In this document: positions 1-4,579 of the stretch, in pieces
Position numbering within the stretch: position 1 is the first letter of the stretch
Layout of the letters: each line of letters begins with the position of its first letter
Assembly (NCBI GenBank): GCA_964620535.1
Contig: CAZUHN010000060.1
Location: forward strand, 1-5,296
Direction: 5' to 3'
DNA length: 5,296 bases
Source: CAZUHN01 sp964620535
Lineage (GTDB): Bacteria; UBA8248
The notes under the pieces: model-generated
What the model was told of the DNA's origin: nothing
What the model saw: only the letters and a program-made list of their open reading frames with translations
The model's database searches: none
Translations under genes and position numbers: made by a program

Positions 1-1
1 G

Positions 2-145
2 GCGACTGTCGTTTACGCGGCGAGACCACCTGGGCAGTTGGACGACGATGCGGGCGTGGGTCACCCTCCGGACGGCGTGCGGCAGTGAGGGGATATTTTT
101 CAACGGCATACGGAGTGGGCATATATTATTTTCAACGGGGAAATA
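2..145 (+). pseudogene. Possible decayed 3' end of a Nudix-like hydrolase gene (weak)
   Basis: Reading the frame that begins at base 2 gives TVVYAARPPGQLDDDAGVG, then PPDGVRQ, a TGA stop at 86-88, and, still in the same frame, GDIFQRHTEWAYIIFNGEI up to a TAA at 143-145. This loosely recalls the C-terminal part of Nudix hydrolases, where a VVY strand is followed by a DDA segment, a PxD-x-LP segment and then an F-x-x-H helix. The spacing is shorter than usual in two places and the Nudix box itself would lie outside the window. The stop at 86-88 could equally be the true end of an unrelated upstream gene. I cannot decide between a broken Nudix gene, the tail of another gene, and chance. Confidence is low. 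Confidence 0.22.
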
Positions 146-236
146 TGCGCCGGAATGTAAACAAAAAAGGCAGGGCGCGCCGGGTGGGGCGTGAGAGGGG
201 AGCTTTTTCCGGGGCGCGCGTTTCTAATACGGATCG

Positions 237-265
237 GTTTTTTCCGAGCGCGGGCGGGAAAAAAC
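237..265. repeat. 9-bp perfect inverted repeat with T6/A6 arms
   Basis: GTTTTTTCC at 237-245 is the exact reverse complement of GGAAAAAAC at 257-265, separated by the 11-base GC-rich loop GAGCGCGGGCG. As RNA it would form a hairpin with an A-U rich core closed by G-C pairs; as DNA it is a dyad that could bind a dimeric protein. No T-run follows the second arm on the + strand, so it is not a standard intrinsic terminator in that direction. Its role is unknown. Confidence 0.5.
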
Positions 266-492
266 GGCAGGCAGTCGGGAGCGAGATGATGATAAGATTC
301 ATGGATTCAATATGTTGCGGTGACATACCCCTTCCGACCGGAGGCGAGGATACCGCTTTTTTCCGGGCTTTACCGCCCTTTCGGTCCGGTTCCTTCCGGA
401 GGGCTTCTCAATAAATCCCTTTCTGTTCATTGGTTTTGTCCGCTGATATAAGATCGCCGGAGGCTCTTTCAGCGTCAGCGGTTGTTCCCCCA

Positions 493-524
493 CGCCAATG
501 GAGCATGCGCTCCGGCGCTTTTTT
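493..524 (+). terminator. Candidate intrinsic terminator or attenuator upstream of thiE
   Basis: CGCC (493-496) and GGAGC (500-504) pair with GCTCC (509-513) and GGCG (514-517). This forms a 9-bp GC-rich stem with a 3-base AAT bulge and the 4-base loop ATGC, followed at once by C and six T (519-524). This is a textbook rho-independent arrangement. It ends 80 bases before the thiE start codon, so it either ends an upstream transcript or works as an attenuator in the thiE leader. The same 3' arm can also pair with CGCCGGAG at 455-462 (8 bp, perfect) and, in part, with AGCGTC at 471-476, so alternative folds exist. Confidence 0.6.
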
Positions 525-591
525 GGGATGCGGGCGCATAGGGTTTTGTTCTTGCGGCTTTTCTATTTTCCCCTTCGACGGGGCAGAGATC

Positions 592-598
592 GAGGGAG
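592..598 (+). promoter_or_regulatory. Ribosome binding site of thiE (supports TTG start)
   Basis: GAGGGAG lies 6 bases before TTG at 605-607. It is the only good Shine-Dalgarno match near the conserved N-terminus of ThiE, and the protein read from this TTG begins only a few residues before the conserved TDR segment, as is usual in the family. Confidence 0.6.
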
Positions 599-604
599 TT
601 CGTT

Positions 605-1249
605 TTGGAGCTCGACCCCACATTAATTGTCATCACCGATCGCGGCATATTGGCCCGGGCTTCGGGAATGCCGCTCGCCGATGCCGCCCGCGCGGCTGCG
701 GCCGGGGGCGCGACCATCGTTCAGCTCAGAGAGAAGGAGGCCCCGGCGCGGGAGATTCTTTGGCTCGCCGATGAGGTCGGGGCCGCGCTTGAGGGAACGG
801 GTTGCGCTTTCATGATAAATGACCGGGTGGACATCGCGCTTGCTTGTGGCGCGGAGGGGGTTCATTTGGGCCAGGAAGATTTGCCTCTGCCTAGAGTGAA
901 GGCAATAAGCGGAAACCGTCTTCGATTCGGCGTCTCGGCCGGGAAACCGGAATGGGCGGAGCGCGCCTCCGCCGAAGGCGCTGATTACATTGGCGTGGGG
1001 CCGATTTTCGCCACGAGGACAAAGGGAAACGCCCGCCCGCCCATCGGGCCAGAGGGACTCGCAAGGGTGGCTGCGGCCGTTCCTGTTGTGCCCACAGTCG
1101 CGATAGGCGGTCTCACGGATGACAATCTCGCGTCAGCTATTTCGGCGGGCGCGCGCGGCGTTGCCGTTATCAACGCCGTCATGGAGGCTTCCGATCCTGA
1201 AGCTGCAACGCGGAATATCCGTTTGCGAATCGAGGAGGCTCGCGCGTGA
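605..1249 (+). CDS. thiE: Thiamine-phosphate synthase (thiamine-phosphate pyrophosphorylase)
   Basis: ThiE joins hydroxymethylpyrimidine diphosphate to the thiazole phosphate, making thiamine phosphate and pyrophosphate in the cytoplasm. The 214-residue length is normal for a stand-alone ThiE TIM barrel. Visible motifs are TDR (11-13), VQLREK (39-44), INDRVDIA (71-78), HLGQEDL (87-93), GVSA (109-112), GADYIGVGPIFATRTKG (125-141) and AIGGL (166-170). By comparison with the studied Bacillus enzyme, the expected substrate and Mg contacts are present: Q40, R42, K44, N72, D73, D92, S111, T137, T139 and K140. One departure is GVSAGKPE where most family members have GVSxH. The start is TTG, supported by the GAGGGAG site. 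The gene overlaps thiL by 4 bases (GTGA), so the two are surely cotranscribed and probably translationally coupled. Function is considered secure. Confidence 0.95.
   Translation: MELDPTLIVITDRGILARASGMPLADAARAAAAGGATIVQLREKEAPAREILWLADEVGAALEGTGCAFMINDRVDIALACGAEGVHLGQEDLPLPRVKAISGNRLRFGVSAGKPEWAERASAEGADYIGVGPIFATRTKGNARPPIGPEGLARVAAAVPVVPTVAIGGLTDDNLASAISAGARGVAVINAVMEASDPEAATRNIRLRIEEARA
1233..1238 (+). promoter_or_regulatory. Ribosome binding site of thiL (supports GTG start)
   Basis: AGGAGG, a full-strength Shine-Dalgarno sequence inside the last codons of thiE, lies 7 bases before the GTG at 1246-1248. It fixes the thiL start at the GTG that overlaps the thiE stop. Confidence 0.75.
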
Positions 1250-2289
1250 GCGAGTCATCGGATAAAGCGAGCCTAATCGGAGAATTTGCCTTAATCGACA
1301 GGCTTTGCGCCAATCTCAAACCAACTTTCGATCGGGCAGAACTGCTTGTCGGAAACGGGGACGACGCCGCCGTAATCTATACGGGTGGGAAATGGTGCTG
1401 GGTGGTGACCTGCGATGTGCAGGTTGGTGGGATGCATTTTCCGGAGCAGGCGCCATCCGGTTTCAACGTGGGGCACAAAGCGCTCGCCGTGAACATAAGT
1501 GACATTGCCGCGATGGGAGGTCATCCCCGTTATGCTTTTGTGTCGCTCGGTATTCCTGAAGACACTCCGCTTTCTTTTCTTGATGACGTATACGAGGGCA
1601 TCAATTCTAAGGCGAACCAGTGGAATATCCTCGTTGCCGGTGGAAATGTTACCCGGACGGAGGGGCCGTTCTTCATCGATGTATTTCTTGTGGGGGAGGT
1701 GGAACGGGAAAATATTCTCCGGCGAAGTGGCGCTAAACCGGGGGATCAGATTTTGGTCACGGGTTATCTCGGCGACGCTTCCGCCGGGTTGTATTTGTTG
1801 AATCATCCCGAAGTGAAAGTAAGTGACCAGACGCATGACATTCTTACTTTTGCCCAGGTTCGGCCTCAACCTCGGGTCGCTGAGGGAAGAGGAATCGCGA
1901 AACTCCGTCTTGCGACGGCGATGATTGATGTCAGCGACGGCTTGGCGGGTGATTTGGAGCATATATGCAAGGCAAGCGGTGTAGGCGCAGTGATCTGGGA
2001 AAACGAACTCCCCATTTCTTCTCATTTGCTAGAGGTGATCTCTGTCACAGGGAAGAATCGGTTGGATTGGGCGCTCTACGGTGGAGAGGCATACCAGCTT
2101 CTTCTTACCGCCCCGGTCGCATCTCTATCTACTTTGCAAGAGGCCGTCCGCGAAGCGGGCGGACTTACACTAACGCCCATCGGCGAGATAGTGGACCCCG
2201 ACAAAGGTATTCGGTTGAAGCGAGGAGACAAAATATTTCCTCTAGAAAAGAGGGCCTGGAATCACTTTGCGGATCTGGATCGTACTTGA
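1246..2289 (+). CDS. thiL: Thiamine-monophosphate kinase, with unusual active-site substitutions
   Basis: ThiL uses ATP to phosphorylate thiamine phosphate to thiamine diphosphate, the step after ThiE. The 347 residues form the two-domain PurM/AIR-synthetase-like fold and are of usual length. Visible motifs in order are GEFALIDRL (12-20), GDDAAV (38-43), CDVQVGGMHF (56-65), GHKALAVNISDIAAMGG (76-92), AGGNVTR (131-137), VTGYLGDASAGL (171-182), RPQPR (206-210), IDVSDGLAGDLEHI (227-240) and YGGEAYQLLLT (278-288). Three motifs depart from the forms I know as common: VEGVHF is VGGMHF (G61), GGDT is GGNV (N134), and GGEDYELL is GGEAYQLL (A282, Q284). Some of these sites lie around the Mg-ATP and substrate pocket, so activity may be altered, or this may be a lineage variant. 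The frame is intact and the context next to thiE strongly supports the assignment. GTG start, with AGGAGG 7 bases upstream. Confidence 0.9.
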   Translation: MSESSDKASLIGEFALIDRLCANLKPTFDRAELLVGNGDDAAVIYTGGKWCWVVTCDVQVGGMHFPEQAPSGFNVGHKALAVNISDIAAMGGHPRYAFVSLGIPEDTPLSFLDDVYEGINSKANQWNILVAGGNVTRTEGPFFIDVFLVGEVERENILRRSGAKPGDQILVTGYLGDASAGLYLLNHPEVKVSDQTHDILTFAQVRPQPRVAEGRGIAKLRLATAMIDVSDGLAGDLEHICKASGVGAVIWENELPISSHLLEVISVTGKNRLDWALYGGEAYQLLLTAPVASLSTLQEAVREAGGLTLTPIGEIVDPDKGIRLKRGDKIFPLEKRAWNHFADLDRT

Positions 2290-2313
2290 GTCGAATTGTA
2301 GAGCGCTCGACTC
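2288..2313. repeat. 7-bp dyad over the thiL stop, in the thiL-tupA gap
   Basis: GAGTCGA (2288-2294) is the exact reverse complement of TCGACTC (2307-2313), with a 12-base spacer containing the palindrome GAGCGCTC (2301-2308 region). It overlaps the last two bases of the thiL TGA. No T-run follows, so it is not a standard terminator. It could be an RNA stem between the thi and tup parts of a transcript or a regulator site. It does not look like the known ModE operator, which has a TATA-rich core. Confidence 0.4.
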
Positions 2314-2380
2314 CATCCATACGGATTGTACCACTTCATTTCTTCAATCCGACCCTCCGTGTTGATCCGGGAAAACGATA

Positions 2381-3211
2381 ATGAGAAGAAACTATCTGTT
2401 CGTTTTTTGTTCCTTTTTATTTTTTATCGTTTTTTGCGCTGAGGTCACCGCTGCCGAGCGACTCAGACTCGCAACCACAACGAGCACGGAAAGTTCCGGC
2501 CTCCTCGCACATCTAAACCCCGTATTCGAGAGAAAACACGGCGCCCGTATCTACACGATTGCGGTGGGAACGGGCAGGGCCCTTCGATTGGGAAAAAACG
2601 GAGATGTGGATATTGTTTTGGTGCACGCCCGCGAAGCCGAGGAAGCATTCATGAAAAAGGGCTACGGGGTGAATCGTCGTAGGGTGATGCATAACGATTT
2701 TGTCATCGTAGGTCCTCCTTCCGATCCCGCTCGGGTGAAGGGGTCGGGAAGCATCTCGAACGTGTTGGAAAAGATAAGAAAAAGCGGATCGATCTGGTTT
2801 AGCCGTGGAGACGATTCTGGAACTCACAAGAAAGAAATCATCCTCTGGAAGGCAGCGGGTTTGAAACCTGCTGGAACCCATTATCAATCCTTAGGTCAGG
2901 AGATGGGCCGGACGCTCATCGTGGCTGACGAAAAGAGAGGTTACACTATTACAGACAGAGGCACCTATCTATCATTTTTGACGAAAGGAATAATCTCCCT
3001 TCGTATATATGCGGAGGGAGACAAGGATCTTTTCAACCCTTATGGAGCAATAGTTGTCAATCCCAAGCGTCATCCTCACGTAAATTATGAATTGGCAAAG
3101 AAGTATGTGGCATTTCTTATCTCTTTTGAGGGGCAGCGGATCATTGCCAATTTCAAGTTGGATGGGAAACAACTTTTCTATCCCGCCGCGGAGGGCTCTT
3201 CCAAGGATTGA
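2381..3211 (+). CDS. tupA: Tungstate-type ABC transporter substrate-binding protein
   Basis: This periplasmic receptor of a TupABC importer captures the oxyanion (tungstate by family; some relatives also bind molybdate) and delivers it to TupB. The first 25 residues are a signal peptide: MRRN, a Phe-rich hydrophobic core (5-19), then AEVTAA with likely cleavage after A24 or A25. C19 is not in a good lipobox. The mature part starts with the family hallmark TTTSTE (32-37) and continues with VGTGRAL (62-68), GDVDIVLVHARE (74-85), SRGDDSGTHKKE (141-152), GQEMGRTL (172-179), YTITDRGTYL (188-197) and NPYGAIVVNP (219-228). These are the oxyanion-loop and core segments typical of TupA. Length, 276, is normal. 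The ribosome site is weak (CGGGA, about 8 bases before ATG). It lies 91 bases after thiL and 27 bases before tupB. Tungstate specificity is inferred from family, not shown. Confidence 0.92.
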   Translation: MRRNYLFVFCSFLFFIVFCAEVTAAERLRLATTTSTESSGLLAHLNPVFERKHGARIYTIAVGTGRALRLGKNGDVDIVLVHAREAEEAFMKKGYGVNRRRVMHNDFVIVGPPSDPARVKGSGSISNVLEKIRKSGSIWFSRGDDSGTHKKEIILWKAAGLKPAGTHYQSLGQEMGRTLIVADEKRGYTITDRGTYLSFLTKGIISLRIYAEGDKDLFNPYGAIVVNPKRHPHVNYELAKKYVAFLISFEGQRIIANFKLDGKQLFYPAAEGSSKD

Positions 3212-3225
3212 TTCGCAAACGCACT

Positions 3226-3232
3226 GGAAGGA
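3226..3232 (+). promoter_or_regulatory. Ribosome binding site that decides the tupB start
   Basis: GGAAGGA abuts a possible TTG start at 3233 with no spacer, but lies 6 bases before the ATG at 3239. The ATG is therefore the likely start and the TTG two codons upstream is not. Confidence 0.65.
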
Positions 3233-3238
3233 TTGAAG

Positions 3239-3925
3239 ATGGAATATTTTCTGGATGGACTTGGGAGCGGTATCCTGCATGTGTTGCGGGGCGAACCCGA
3301 GGTAATTCAAGCGGCTTGGGTGACGATTCAGGTGAGTTTTTGGGCCACTCTCATAAGTAGCGTTGCGGGTCTTCCAGTTGGATATTATTTAGCAAGCGCT
3401 AGATTTCGCGGAAGAAATTTGTGCATAATGCTTCTTCAAACTCTTTTGGGCCTCCCAACTGTGGTCATTGGTCTTCTCGTATACGGTTTGCTATCCCGGC
3501 GAGGCCCCTTGGGTTTTCTGGATATTTTGTTCACCCCGGCAGCTATTATTGTAGGTCTGGTCATATTGGCTTTTCCTATTTCCGCCACTTTCTCTATGGC
3601 GGCGGTCACCTCTGTGGACCATCGCGCCAGGGAGACGGCCATAACGCTTGGCGCAACTCCATTCCAAGCCGCTTGGAAAGTGGTGATTGAGGCACGTTTC
3701 GGTATAGTCGCATCTGTTTTGGCCTCTTTTGGCCGTGTGGCATCTGAAGTCGGTATAGCGATGTTGCTCGGCGGAAACATTGGAAGCTATACACGAACCT
3801 TGACTACCACCATCGCGCTTGAAAGTACGAAAGGAGAATTTGGATTTGGGATTGCCATTGGAGTCCTCCTCCTTGCAATTGTATTTGGTACGAATTTTAC
3901 ATTCCGTTTTTTGCAGAAATTGTAG
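3239..3925 (+). CDS. tupB: Tungstate-type ABC transporter permease
   Basis: This is the inner-membrane channel subunit of the Tup importer, expected to work as a homodimer with TupA and TupC. Read from ATG 3239 it has 228 residues. About five hydrophobic segments are visible, near residues 27-51, 60-85, 100-123, 155-177 and 203-224. The cytoplasmic EAA-type coupling loop is clear at about 130-152 (ARETAITLGATPFQAAW), where it contacts the ATPase. The stretch FGRVASEVGIAMLLGGNI (164-181), followed by YTRTLTTTIALESTKGEF (184-201), is characteristic of TupB rather than of ModB or other oxyanion permeases. An in-frame TTG at 3233 would add two residues but has no spacer to the ribosome site. It follows tupA by 27 bases, and its TAG stop directly touches the tupC ATG. 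Confidence 0.92.
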   Translation: MEYFLDGLGSGILHVLRGEPEVIQAAWVTIQVSFWATLISSVAGLPVGYYLASARFRGRNLCIMLLQTLLGLPTVVIGLLVYGLLSRRGPLGFLDILFTPAAIIVGLVILAFPISATFSMAAVTSVDHRARETAITLGATPFQAAWKVVIEARFGIVASVLASFGRVASEVGIAMLLGGNIGSYTRTLTTTIALESTKGEFGFGIAIGVLLLAIVFGTNFTFRFLQKL

Positions 3926-4579
3926 ATGAAAACTTTCGCCATGGATGATGTTCGCGTTTATCTCGACAAGGTGAATGTGTTGCATATTCACCATCTCGAA
4001 ATATGCGGTGGTGGGGTAAGCGTATTACAAGGCCCGAATGGTTCGGGGAAGACGACACTCCTTCGGGTGATGGCGGGTTTGCTTCCTCCGGACAGAGGAA
4101 CTTTCATGTTCATGGGTGCCCCAGTTGTTTTCGGAAGAGGCGGTCTTACCTTTCGACGCAGGGTTACCCTTCTTGGGCAAGATCCCTATCTTTTCCGGGG
4201 AAGCGTCCTGAGTAATGTGGCCTATGGTCCACTTGCACGCGGAGAAGCAAAAGGTAAGGCTGAGACAATTGCCCGATCCGTTTTGGGTGATATGGAATGT
4301 GCTCATCTCGCGGAAAGGAGAACTTCAGGACTTTCGGGAGGTGAGCGAAAGCGCGTTGCGCTGGCGAGGGCGTTGGCCACGGGAGCGGAGTTCCTTTTGC
4401 TTGATGAGCCTGAAGCGGGCGTCGATGCCGAAAGCAGTGAAAACTTGCGCCATACCTTTTCCCGTCTCGCGGTTTCGGGGAAAACGATCATCATCAGCAC
4501 ACACCAACCCGAGTGGGTGGAGTCGATTGCTGAAAGACGAATTCTCCTGTCTTACGGGGAGCTGGTTCCTTCCGGATGA
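3926..4579 (+). CDS. tupC: Tungstate-type ABC transporter ATP-binding protein
   Basis: This ATPase drives the Tup importer from the cytoplasmic face of TupB. The 217-residue protein is a single nucleotide-binding domain with all motifs intact: Walker A GPNGSGKT (36-43), Q-loop Q85 in TLLGQDP, signature LSGGE (136-140), Walker B FLLLDE (156-161) followed by a D-loop-like AGVD (164-167), and the switch histidine H193 in STHQPEW. It lacks the C-terminal regulatory (TOBE/MOP) domain found in ModC, which fits TupC. There is no gap after tupB (TAG at 3923-3925, then ATG) and no clear Shine-Dalgarno, so translation is probably coupled to tupB; an in-frame ATG at 3941 is an alternative start. Its last 28 bases overlap the tail of the - strand LmbE-like pseudogene. 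Confidence 0.92.
   Translation: MKTFAMDDVRVYLDKVNVLHIHHLEICGGGVSVLQGPNGSGKTTLLRVMAGLLPPDRGTFMFMGAPVVFGRGGLTFRRRVTLLGQDPYLFRGSVLSNVAYGPLARGEAKGKAETIARSVLGDMECAHLAERRTSGLSGGERKRVALARALATGAEFLLLDEPEAGVDAESSENLRHTFSRLAVSGKTIIISTHQPEWVESIAERRILLSYGELVPSG

Larger units (their letters stand above)
146..604. other. Gene-poor stretch and leader upstream of thiE
   Basis: No open frame here has a convincing protein. The longest + strand frame (opening at GTG 85 and closing at 414) gives an Arg/Gly-rich sequence with no recognisable motif and no good ribosome site, and the - strand frames look like composition artefacts. What can be seen is a 9-bp inverted repeat (237-265), several short GC-rich self-complementary segments, a strong terminator-like hairpin (493-524), and a small CCCC/GGGG hairpin with loop TTCGAC (570-583) just before the thiE ribosome site. 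I looked for the conserved TPP riboswitch (THI-box) segments, such as CUGAGA and the GAUCUGGAUAAUGCCAGCG-like stretch, and did not find them. I see no clear sigma-70 promoter. Confidence 0.6.

Noticed and set aside
85..414. A 109-codon + strand frame starting at GTG
   Set aside because: The product is Arg/Gly-rich without motifs, it has no convincing ribosome site, and its sequence contains the inverted repeat and other hairpins. It is more likely non-coding.
424..452. Sigma-70-like promoter, TGTTCA (424-429) and TATAAG (447-452) with a 17-base spacer
   Set aside because: The -35 matches consensus at only three of six positions; not strong enough to list as a feature.
146..604. TPP riboswitch upstream of thiE
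   Set aside because: The conserved THI-box segments could not be found on the + strand, although the gene context made this the first expectation.
1291..2025. A 244-codon - strand open frame
   Set aside because: It is the shadow of thiL, which has all the expected motif order and a strong ribosome site; the - strand product shows no domain.
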